Shown here: positions 32,278 through 39,823 of the stretch, piece after piece
Layout: each line of letters opens with the position of its first letter
Position numbering within the stretch: the first letter of the stretch is position 1
Origin: Pandoraea capi
Lineage (GTDB): Bacteria; Pseudomonadota; Gammaproteobacteria; Burkholderiales; Burkholderiaceae
Direction of reading: 5' to 3'
NCBI RefSeq assembly: GCF_902459735.1
Contig: NZ_CABPRV010000007.1
Span: forward strand, 124,001-188,000
Length of the DNA: 64,000 nt
Position numbers and translations under genes: made by a program
Notes under the pieces: model-generated
The model's input: only the letters and a program-made list of their open reading frames with translations
The model's database searches: none
Told to the model about the DNA's origin: nothing

Positions 32278-33214
32278 GATTGGCGATGCCACTGATGACA
32301 TGGCCGGTCGGGCTGACCCGGGCGGCCGATTCGCAGTGGCGTGTCTGATCGTCGAAGAAGAAATCGGGCTCGAACTCGCGCAGGAATGCGCCTTTGTCCA
32401 GCCCGCCCAAAAACATCGCCTCGTCGATGTCGATTTTCCAGTCCATCAACGTGCGGATGGCGCGTTCGTGCGCGGGCGCCGAGCGTGCCGTGACGAGCGC
32501 CGTACGGATTTTCACCGGCACTTCGTGGCCCGCCAGGGTTTGCAGACGGTGCAAGGCCAGCAGCAGCGGCTTGAACGGTCCGGGCGGCAGCGGTGTGGCG
32601 GCGCGCTCGGTTTCGTGTTGCTGGAAGGCGTCGAGGCCGTTGCGCTGGAAGACCCGCTCGGCTTCGTCGGAGAAGAGCACGGCGTCGCCATCGAAGGCGA
32701 TGCGGATTTCGTCCGGATGCAGCTCGGCCTTTTTCGCGGAGTCGGGATACACGCGCGCCGCCGGGAAACCGGCGGCGAGGGCGCTGCGCACGTCGCGCTC
32801 GTTGGCCGAGAGGAACAGGTGCGCCCCCAGCGCGTTGAGGTAGCCGAAGGGGTCGCGCCCGCGTGTGAAGACCCCGCGTTCGATCTTGAGATCGAACTGC
32901 CGCGCCGAGCGGAACACCCGCATGCCGCTCACGGGATCGTTGCGCGAGAGCACCACGACTTCCACGCGGTGACCGTCGCTCGCGCCACCGCCGCTGGTGT
33001 CGCTGCCGCGATTGAAAGCGAGCAGCTTCTGCACGAGCGGGAAGGCGACGCCGGCCGGGGCCGGCTTGTCGATGCGGTCGAGCTGATACTGCATGTACGA
33101 CTGGTCGTCGCCGCTCGCCACGCCGGCCTCGTACACGCGGTTCTCTTCTTCGAAGTCGAACAGCGCGCGCGAGGATATCGCGACAACGAGTTTGTTCTCG
33201 AGCGTGATCGGCAT
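32264..33214 (-). CDS. 5'-nucleotidase (cytosolic NT5C1-like family)
   Basis: 316 residues. The start '[22 protein letters not shown]', the '[24 protein letters not shown]' segment and the HAD-like '[18 protein letters not shown]' identify the PF06189 5'-nucleotidase family, which dephosphorylates nucleoside monophosphates. It lies between ilvA and queF on the same strand and overlaps queF, so the two are probably translated together. Substrate preference unknown. Confidence 0.9.
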   Translation of the reverse strand: MPITLENKLVVAISSRALFDFEEENRVYEAGVASGDDQSYMQYQLDRIDKPAPAGVAFPLVQKLLAFNRGSDTSGGGASDGHRVEVVVLSRNDPVSGMRVFRSARQFDLKIERGVFTRGRDPFGYLNALGAHLFLSANERDVRSALAAGFPAARVYPDSAKKAELHPDEIRIAFDGDAVLFSDEAERVFQRNGLDAFQQHETERAATPLPPGPFKPLLLALHRLQTLAGHEVPVKIRTALVTARSAPAHERAIRTLMDWKIDIDEAMFLGGLDKGAFLREFEPDFFFDDQTRHCESAARVSPTGHVISGIANHDHA

Positions 33215-33275
33215 GGTGGCGGTGATGTCCTGTCGGGTAGTGAGTGACGAGGCCGTGAAGTCTGTAATCGGCGGC

Positions 33276-34805
33276 TTACCCGAGGAACAGCTTGTACACG
33301 GGGTTGTTGCTTTCGTCCCAGTAAGGATAGCCGAGCGTTGCGAGGAAGTCGCGGAACTCGGCCTTGTCGTCGTCCGGCACCTGCATGCCCACGAGGATGT
33401 TGCTGTAGTCCGCGCCCTGATTCCGGTAGTGGAACAGGCTGATGTTCCAGTTCGGGCTCATGGCCGAGAGGAATTTCATCAGCGCGCCCGGACGCTCCGG
33501 AAACTCGAAGCGGAACAGCACTTCGTTGCTGGCCAGTGCCGAGCGTCCGCCGACCATGTAGCGGATGTGCTGCTTGGACAGTTCGTCGTTGGACAGATCG
33601 AGCGTGGGGAAGCCGTGACGCTCGAAGCCCGAACGGATACGCTCGCCTTCGTCGCGGTTGTGCATCTGGATGCCCACGAAGATGTGGGCGCTCGAGGCTT
33701 CGCTAATTCGGTAGTTGAACTCGGTCACGTTGCGGCTACCCACCACTTCGGTGAAGCGCTTGAAGCTGCCGCGCGCTTCCGGAATGGTGACGGCGAAGAC
33801 CGCTTCGCGCGCTTCACCGACTTCGGCGCGCTCGGCAACGAAGCGCAGGCGGTCGAAGTTCATGTTCGCGCCGGACGTGATGGCGACGAGCGTCTCGCCC
33901 TTGAGCTTCTCGCGCTCGGCATAAAGCTTGGCGCCGGCCACGGACAGCGCGCCCGACGGCTCCAGCACGCTGCGGGTGTCCTGGAACACATCCTTGATGG
34001 CGGCGCAAAGCTGGTCGGTGTCCACGCGCACGACTTCGTCGAGATACTCGCTGCACAGACGGAAGGTTTCTTCGCCGACGTATTTGACGGCAGTGCCGTC
34101 GGCAAAGAGGCCGACGTCGTTCAACAGAATGCGCTCACCGGCGTGGATGGACTGCGCCATCGCGTCCGAATCGACGGATTGCACGCCGATGACCTTGATT
34201 TCGGGGCGCACGGACTTGACGTACGCGGCCACGCCGGCGGCGAGTCCACCGCCGCCGATCGGCACGAAGATGGCGTGCAGCGGACCTTGATGCTGACGCA
34301 GGATTTCCATACCGATGGTGCCCTGACCGGCGATGACGTCGGGATCGTCGAACGGCGGCACGAAGGTCAGCCCGCGCTCGGCTTGCAGCGTCATGGCGTG
34401 GGCGAAGGCGTCGCTGTACGAGTCGCCCGCGAGCACGACTTCGACGGCGCGTCCGCCATGGGTGCGCACGGCGTCGATCTTGACCTGCGGGGTGGTCACC
34501 GGCATGACGATGACGGCCTTGCAGCCCAGACGCGCGGCCGAGTACGCGACACCCTGCGCGTGGTTGCCGGCGGAGGCCGTGAGCACGCCGCGCTCACGTT
34601 CGTCGTCGGTCAGGTTCGCCATCTTGTTGTACGCGCCCCGAATCTTGAAGGAGAACACCGTCTGGTTGTCTTCGCGCTTGAGATAAATTCGATTGTGCAG
34701 GCGCATCGAGAGCGTGCGGGCCTGCTCGAGTTCGCTCTCGTGGGCGACGTCGTAGACTTTGGCGGTCAGGATCTTCTTCAGGTAGTCGGGAGCTGCGTCG
34801 GACAT
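33276..34805 (-). CDS. ilvA: Threonine ammonia-lyase, biosynthetic
   Basis: 509 residues. Lys54 in 'FSFKIRGAYNKM' binds PLP, 'TASAGNHAQGVAYSA' and 'VPIGGGGLAAGVAAYVK' are the substrate and phosphate loops. The C-terminal region has two ACT-like regulatory domains ('VFAVTIPEARGSFKRFTEVVG' and 'LFRFEFPERPGALMKFLSAM'), which identifies the isoleucine-inhibited biosynthetic type. It makes 2-oxobutanoate for isoleucine. First of a possible three-gene unit with the nucleotidase and queF. Confidence 0.97.
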   Translation of the reverse strand: MSDAAPDYLKKILTAKVYDVAHESELEQARTLSMRLHNRIYLKREDNQTVFSFKIRGAYNKMANLTDDERERGVLTASAGNHAQGVAYSAARLGCKAVIVMPVTTPQVKIDAVRTHGGRAVEVVLAGDSYSDAFAHAMTLQAERGLTFVPPFDDPDVIAGQGTIGMEILRQHQGPLHAIFVPIGGGGLAAGVAAYVKSVRPEIKVIGVQSVDSDAMAQSIHAGERILLNDVGLFADGTAVKYVGEETFRLCSEYLDEVVRVDTDQLCAAIKDVFQDTRSVLEPSGALSVAGAKLYAEREKLKGETLVAITSGANMNFDRLRFVAERAEVGEAREAVFAVTIPEARGSFKRFTEVVGSRNVTEFNYRISEASSAHIFVGIQMHNRDEGERIRSGFERHGFPTLDLSNDELSKQHIRYMVGGRSALASNEVLFRFEFPERPGALMKFLSAMSPNWNISLFHYRNQGADYSNILVGMQVPDDDKAEFRDFLATLGYPYWDESNNPVYKLFLG

Positions 34806-34926
34806 GATTTAAGGCTTCTTCAGGTTAGGCACATCAAGGAACAAAAGGACAATGATAGACCAGCACGTCCGCCGGGGCGGTCGCGCTAAGTCTTTCGGGG
34901 AAAAACGGGAAAGGAGAGTGCGCGCC

Positions 34927-35553
34927 CTAGCTTAGGTCGTCGGGGGTGTCGATGTCGCGCACGATTCCGGCGTCGTCGACATCGACGATCGTAATGTGCT
35001 CGCTAATCAGCAGGTCGCGCGCGCCGACATCGCCATCGAGGGCGGCCAGACGCGGGGTATAGGCGGAACCGAAGGCGACCGGATGGCCGCGCTGTCCCTG
35101 ATAACTCGGTGCGACGATGGCGTCGGGCGAGGTGAGCCCGTTCGACACGGCACGCAAGGTATTCGGATGAATGAACGGCATGTCGGCCAGCGCGACGAGC
35201 CAGCCATCGAGATGTTCGAGCCCGGGGGGCGGCGCTTCGTCGGTCGCGGCCTGAATGCCGGCGGCCAGGGTCGCGCCCATGCCACGCTTGGTGGCGTGGC
35301 TCATGACGACTTCACAACCCGCCTGCAAGAGCACGTTCTCCAGCTCGGCCGAATCCGGGCGCACCACCGCGATCACGCGCGGCAATGCCGCCAGCAGCGC
35401 GTGGGCGCTGGCGAGGGCAACGGGTCGGTTCAGGGGATCTCCGGGCAGCGGCGCGAGCAGCTTGTTCCGGCGCCCCGCCGCGTCGAAGCGGGTACCGAGT
35501 CCGCCTGCCAGTAGAATGGCCACGGGCGGCGTCGAAGGTCGGGTCATGGGCAT
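34927..35553 (-). CDS. MobA/MocA-like nucleotidyltransferase
   Basis: 208 residues. 'AILLAGGLGTRFDAAGRRNKLLAPLPG' is the nucleotide-binding signature and 'GWLVALADMPFIHPNTLRAV' holds the metal-binding aspartate. Proteins of this type attach CMP (or GMP) to molybdenum cofactor. The xanthine-oxidase family needs the cytosine dinucleotide form in many bacteria, and iorAB-like genes lie 1 kb away, which supports a MocA-type role (inference). It has an extra insertion between the motifs. Confidence 0.88.
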   Translation of the reverse strand: MPMTRPSTPPVAILLAGGLGTRFDAAGRRNKLLAPLPGDPLNRPVALASAHALLAALPRVIAVVRPDSAELENVLLQAGCEVVMSHATKRGMGATLAAGIQAATDEAPPPGLEHLDGWLVALADMPFIHPNTLRAVSNGLTSPDAIVAPSYQGQRGHPVAFGSAYTPRLAALDGDVGARDLLISEHITIVDVDDAGIVRDIDTPDDLS

Positions 35554-35691
35554 GCATTATGCGCCAGACTTTTCGTTTCTGCCAAACGCGTGTGCACGCC
35601 TTCGCGGCGACATTGGCCGACCGTCTGGCCGGTTGGGATGGGCGCGTTCGCGATGGCTTTCGATGGGTTTTCGTTTTTTTACCGGAGTTGC

Positions 35692-36330
35692 ATGGAGTCG
35701 TTCATCACCTGGCTGCTGGGCGTTTTGACACTGCCCGGCGTGGGGCTGCCCGCGATTTTTCTCGTGTCGTTTCTCTCGGCCACGCTGCTGCCGATGGGCT
35801 CGGAGCCTGCGCTGTTCGGCTACGTGGCGCTCAATCCGCACATGTTCTGGCCGGCCATCGCGGTGGCGAGCGTCGGCAATACGCTCGGCGGCATGCTGGA
35901 TTGGTGGATGGGGTTCGCGGCGCGACGCGCTTACGTGCGGCTCAAGGCACGTCGGCGGGCGCATGCGCGTGCTGCCGCCTCACTCGGCTCACTCGGCTCG
36001 GGCGGCACGATGACGGCGGAAATGACGATGCCCGGCGCGAAGGGCGACGCGAAGGCAGCTGCCGAAGGCCGCGCGCCCATGAACGAACGCTATCACCGCT
36101 GGATGCGCCGCTTCGGCCCACCCCTGCTGCTGCTGTCGTGGCTGCCCGTGGTCGGCGATCCGCTCTGTACCGTCGCCGGATGGCTGCGCCTGTCATGGCG
36201 CTCATGCCTCGTCTATATCGCTATCGGCAAGACGCTGCGCTACATCACCATCACTTATCTGATGCTGCGCGTGCCCGAGTCGTTCTGGCAGGGCATCTTC
36301 GCGCCGTTCAAACACTTATTAGTTGGATGA
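35692..36330 (+). CDS. YqaA-type (DedA/VTT-like) membrane protein
   Basis: 212 residues with a VTT-type core: 'GVGLPAIFLVSFLSATLLPMGSEPALFGYVAL', 'AVASVGNTLGGMLDWWMGF' and, after an about 60-residue polar insertion rich in Ala and basic residues, 'FGPPLLLLSWLPVVGDPLCTVAGWLRL'. The G-N-T-x-G and P-V-V-G-D-P motifs are typical of the YqaA/SNARE-associated family, membrane proteins linked to lipid handling. The ATG at 35692 has GGAG upstream; the frame is open earlier but without conserved sequence. Confidence 0.88.
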   Translation: MESFITWLLGVLTLPGVGLPAIFLVSFLSATLLPMGSEPALFGYVALNPHMFWPAIAVASVGNTLGGMLDWWMGFAARRAYVRLKARRRAHARAAASLGSLGSGGTMTAEMTMPGAKGDAKAAAEGRAPMNERYHRWMRRFGPPLLLLSWLPVVGDPLCTVAGWLRLSWRSCLVYIAIGKTLRYITITYLMLRVPESFWQGIFAPFKHLLVG

Positions 36331-36398
36331 GTGCGCCGGCAGGACTGTCCCTTCTTTCCTTCTTTTCGCGTTTGAGGCGGTTCTGCTTTAGTCCGGAG

Positions 36399-36469
36399 GC
36401 CGGACCGGGGCCCCCGTCCGCCCCTCAGACATAAACCCAACTCGGTTCAGAAGGGGGCCCCGGTCCGGC
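36399..36469. repeat. Long GC-only inverted repeat (17-bp arms, 37-base spacer)
   Basis: GCCGGACCGGGGCCCCC at 36399-36415 is repeated in exact inverse at 36453-36469. It lies between convergent genes. No T-tract follows on either strand, so it is not a standard terminator, though it may act as a transcription or mRNA-decay barrier. Confidence 0.8.
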
Positions 36470-36527
36470 TGACTGCCATGCTTTCCCGGGCCCCACCTTC
36501 TTTTTGCGCTAACGGGCGGTTTCTGGC

Positions 36528-38750
36528 TTACGCGCTCGTGACGTCGAACGGCAACGCGCGCAGACGCTTGCCCGTCAACACCGCCACCGCATTCGCATAC
36601 GCCGGCGCCAGCGGCGGCAATCCCGGCTCACCCATGCCCGTCGGGGCGTCGCCCGAACTCACCACGTGGACACTGATCTCCGGCATGTCGGTCAGACGCG
36701 CCACCGTGTACTGGTGGAAGTTGCTCTGCTCGACTTCGCCATCCTTCATGGTGATCGCCGCACCCGGCAATGTCGTGCCCAGCCCCATCAACGCCGCCCC
36801 CTCGACCTGCGCCGCCACCGTCAACGGATTGACTGCGAAGTTGCAATGCACACCCGCCACGGCACTGACCAGTCGCGGCGCATTGTTGCGCATCTCCGCC
36901 ACGACGACGTACGCCACCACGGAGTCGAACGACTCGTGCACCGCCACGCCCCATGCCTGTCCTTCCGGCAACTTGGTCTTGCCATAACCCGAACGCTCGA
37001 CAGCCAGCGCCAACGCCGCACGGTGACGCGGATGCTTGTCGCCAAGCAGCGAGTATCGGTACGCGACCGGGTCCTGACCGGCGTTCTTCGCCAGTTCGTC
37101 GATGAGTGTTTCCATGACGAACGCCGTGTGCGTATTGCCCACGGAACGCCACCACAACACCGGTACGTTGACCTTCGGGCTGTGCAGCGTGAGACGCAAC
37201 GGGACCGCGTACGGTGTGCCGGACACGCCTTCGACGCTGGTGGCGTCGACGCCGTTCTTGACCATCATCGGCTCGAACGGGGTGCCTTGCAGGATCGACT
37301 GGCCGACGATGGTGTGATTCCACGCCAGCACGTTGCCCTTGGCGTCGAGACCGATCTCGGCGCGGTGAACGTACATCGGACGGTAGTAGCCGCCATGGAT
37401 GTCGTCTTCACGGCTCCAGATGACCTTGACCGGCTCGCGATGCCCCGCGCCACGCCACGCTTTCGCGACCTGCGCGGCTTCCACGCCGTAGTCGGACGTC
37501 GGCACGGCACGACGGCCGAAGCCGCCGCCCGCCATCAGCGTGTGCAGCTTGACCTGCTCGGGCTTCAGACCCAGCGTGCGCGCCATGGCCGCCTGATCGA
37601 CGGTCTGGAACTGGGTGCCGGTCCACACTTCCGCACCCTTGTCGGAGAGCTGCACGGTGCAGTTCAGCGGCTCCATCGGCGCATGGGCGAGATACGGGAA
37701 GCTGTATTCGGCGACGAGGGTCTTGGGCGCGCCCTTGAGCCTGGAGACGTCGGTGTCGATGGCGACGATGCCCGGCGTCTTGGCCATTTCCTTGAACTTG
37801 GCCAACTGCTGGGTCGTGTCGACATGTTCGACGCCGCTGGTGTCCCATTCGGCCTTGAGCGCGTCGCGGCCGGTCTTGGCTTGCCAGTAGCCGTCGGCGA
37901 TCACAGCGACGGCAGTGCCGCCACGGTCGTCCGGAATTTCGAGCACGTCGCGCACACCCTTGATGGCTTTCGCAGCCTTGGCGTCGAAGCTTTTCACCTT
38001 GGCGCCGAACACCGGCGGACGCGCCACGACCGCCACCTTGAGGTTCGGCAGCTTGAAGTCCATGCCGTACATCGGCGTGCCGGTCGACTTGGCCTTGGCG
38101 TCGAGTCGGCGCGTCGGCTTGCCGAGCAGGCGGAACGTCGCCGGGTCCTTGAGCGCGACGTTGGCCGGCACGGGCAGTGCCTGTGCGCGGGCGGCCAGGC
38201 TGCCGTAGGTGGCGCGTTTGCCGTTCGGTCCGAGCACCACACCGTTTTCGGTGCGCAACTGATCGGCCGGCACCTTCCATTGCTGCGCGGCTGCCGCGAT
38301 CAGCATGGCGCGTGCGGACGCCCCGATGCGCCGGTACTGCATCCAAGAGTGCGCGATGGTGCCCGAGCCGCCCGTCATCTGGATGCCGAAGATCGGATCC
38401 TTGTAAGCGTCGCCCGCAGGGGCCAGCTCGCCGCGCACTTTGCCCCAGTCGCAGTCGAGTTCTTCAGCGACGAGCATCGGCAGCGCGGTCTGCACGCCCT
38501 GACCGAAGTCGAGACGGTTGACCTGGATGGTGACCGTGTCGTCCGGCGCAATGTGGACGAAGGCCGACGGCACGACGGGGGCTGCGGGCGCGCCCTGTGC
38601 GTTGGCCGTGCGCATGAGGCCCGGCAACGACATTTCGAGCATCAGGCCGCCTGCCGCGATGGCCGACGTCTTCAGGAAGCCGCGACGGCTCACGCCCGCG
38701 AAGTCGCCCACGGCAACGCCGGGGTATTGGGAGAAACGAAGTTGACGCAT
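36528..38750 (-). CDS. Molybdopterin-binding subunit of an isoquinoline 1-oxidoreductase-type dehydrogenase (IorB-like)
   Basis: 740 residues. A Tat signal 'GVSRRGFLKTSAIAAGG' places the enzyme in the periplasm. 'LMAGGGFGRRAVPTSDY' and 'MGEPGLPPLAPAYANAV' are cofactor-binding and catalytic (Glu) segments of the xanthine oxidase family. Aldehyde or N-heterocycle hydroxylation is expected; the substrate is unknown. It pairs with the 2Fe-2S subunit encoded 17 bases upstream; no cytochrome subunit gene is adjacent. The ATG at 38750 was chosen over the longer frame. Confidence 0.92.
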   Translation of the reverse strand: MRQLRFSQYPGVAVGDFAGVSRRGFLKTSAIAAGGLMLEMSLPGLMRTANAQGAPAAPVVPSAFVHIAPDDTVTIQVNRLDFGQGVQTALPMLVAEELDCDWGKVRGELAPAGDAYKDPIFGIQMTGGSGTIAHSWMQYRRIGASARAMLIAAAAQQWKVPADQLRTENGVVLGPNGKRATYGSLAARAQALPVPANVALKDPATFRLLGKPTRRLDAKAKSTGTPMYGMDFKLPNLKVAVVARPPVFGAKVKSFDAKAAKAIKGVRDVLEIPDDRGGTAVAVIADGYWQAKTGRDALKAEWDTSGVEHVDTTQQLAKFKEMAKTPGIVAIDTDVSRLKGAPKTLVAEYSFPYLAHAPMEPLNCTVQLSDKGAEVWTGTQFQTVDQAAMARTLGLKPEQVKLHTLMAGGGFGRRAVPTSDYGVEAAQVAKAWRGAGHREPVKVIWSREDDIHGGYYRPMYVHRAEIGLDAKGNVLAWNHTIVGQSILQGTPFEPMMVKNGVDATSVEGVSGTPYAVPLRLTLHSPKVNVPVLWWRSVGNTHTAFVMETLIDELAKNAGQDPVAYRYSLLGDKHPRHRAALALAVERSGYGKTKLPEGQAWGVAVHESFDSVVAYVVVAEMRNNAPRLVSAVAGVHCNFAVNPLTVAAQVEGAALMGLGTTLPGAAITMKDGEVEQSNFHQYTVARLTDMPEISVHVVSSGDAPTGMGEPGLPPLAPAYANAVAVLTGKRLRALPFDVTSA

Positions 38751-38767
38751 GTCGGTGTCTCCTCGTC

Positions 38768-39226
38768 TCAGGCCAGCGACGACGCGGCGTCTTTGATGGC
38801 CGCGCGAATGCGGGCGTAGGTGCCGCAACGGCAGATGTTGCCGGCCATGGCGGCGTCGATCTGCTCGTCGTTGGGCGTCTTGTTCTCACGCAGCAACGCG
38901 GTGGCGGACATGATCTGGCCACTCTGGCAGTAGCCGCACTGGGGCACGTCGTGCTTGACCCAGGCGTCCTGCACGGCACGGCCGACGGGGTCGGCGCCGA
39001 CGTTTTCGATGGTGGTGATCTTCTTGCCTTCGACGGCGGAGACCGGCGTGATGCAGCTTCGGATGGGCGCGCCGTCCATGTGGACGGTGCAGGCCCCACA
39101 CAACGCCATGCCGCAGCCGAACTTGGTGCCGGTCATGTTGAGCGCGTCGCGCAGGGTCCAGAGCAGGGGAGTGGCGGGGTCGACGTCGACCTTCACCGGT
39201 TTGCCGTTCAGTTGGAACGAAGCCAT
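38768..39226 (-). CDS. 2Fe-2S subunit of the molybdenum hydroxylase (IorA-like)
   Basis: 152 residues with two iron-sulfur sites: plant-type ferredoxin cysteines 38, 43, 46 and 58 ('FGCGMALCGACTVHMDG', 'RSC'), and the helical-bundle site cysteines 97, 100, 132 and 134 ('PQCGYCQSGQIM', 'NICRCGTY'). It passes electrons from the molybdenum centre. No signal peptide is present, so it is probably exported with its Tat-signalled partner. It is promoter-proximal in the two-gene operon. Confidence 0.95.
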   Translation of the reverse strand: MASFQLNGKPVKVDVDPATPLLWTLRDALNMTGTKFGCGMALCGACTVHMDGAPIRSCITPVSAVEGKKITTIENVGADPVGRAVQDAWVKHDVPQCGYCQSGQIMSATALLRENKTPNDEQIDAAMAGNICRCGTYARIRAAIKDAASSLA

Positions 39227-39583
39227 AGATGCACCTCTTGATGGGTGGATGGGGGCGGATGAATCGGGGGACGGCTAGAACATACTCCCATTCGTTGGAA
39301 ATTTCAGTTCACAAGTGCGTCGCAAGTCGTTGTATCTAAACGGATATAGCGGTCGACTTTTAATGTGAAAGTGACGATGGCGATTGCTGGGAGTGGCGGT
39401 CGTGAAGGCGGTGTCAACGCTGCGATGAGGCTGTCGCGCTCGCGTCAAAGCGGGGATTCGGAGGGGATCGGCGCACCGGGACGAGGATTTCAGCGCGGCG
39501 CCGACGTGTTGCGGTGCAATGAAGTACAATTCGACCTACATTCCCCTACCAACACTTTCCCAAGCCGGAAGAAAGATCTGGGC
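39227..39583. other. Divergent intergenic region upstream of iorAB and of the DUF3683 leader
   Basis: About 357 bases without a gene. An AT-richer part (39285-39375) probably carries the iorAB promoter on the minus strand, and the part from 39500 on that of the leader transcript. No clear palindromes are found. Confidence 0.45.
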
Positions 39584-39679
39584 ATGCGCACCAACTGCCT
39601 CACCCCCCTGTGCTTCTGCTCGATGACCGAACACGACTCGTCATCGACGTCTTCGCACGGCAGTCGTCGATCTCGTTGA
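39584..39679 (+). CDS. Putative leader peptide of a transcription attenuator (31 codons)
   Basis: A short frame beginning 'MRTNCLTPLCFCSMTEHD' and continuing with a Ser-rich, then Arg-rich end (eight Ser, four Arg in 31 residues; three Cys in the first half). It ends in TGA within a hairpin (39661-39693) that is followed at once by a terminator-like hairpin (39696-39736). This order is that of amino-acid or ribosome-stalling attenuators. It stands 145 bases before the DUF3683 oxidoreductase start. Not assignable to a leader family I know; coding status is inferred from the layout. Confidence 0.5.
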   Translation: MRTNCLTPLCFCSMTEHDSSSTSSHGSRRSR

Positions 39680-39736
39680 CCGTAGATCGACTGTTGCCGG
39701 CCCGCGCATACCCTTTGCGCGAGCGGCCGGCATTTT
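39661..39736 (+). promoter_or_regulatory. Tandem hairpins forming a probable attenuator
   Basis: Hairpin 1 pairs TCGATCT (39667-39673) plus CAG (39661-39663) with AGATCGA-CTG (39684-39693) around the leader stop codon. Hairpin 2 pairs GCCGGCC (39696-39702) with GGCCGGC (39725-39731) and inner GCGCA with TGCGC, then ATTTTC. A further palindrome CGTCT-CGCG-AGACG lies at 39766-39779, just before the gene. Confidence 0.55.
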
Positions 39737-39823
39737 CAGCGCACACCCGATTTTGACTTTCGGCGCGTCTCGCGAGACGAACGCCGACGGCGGATGCACC
39801 GCCGCACTGACGAGCCCGACAAG

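Noticed and set aside
36666-38819. 717-codon plus-strand frame opposite the molybdenum hydroxylase gene
   Set aside because: Antisense of a clear Tat-dependent IorB-like gene; low-complexity His/Arg/Val composition.
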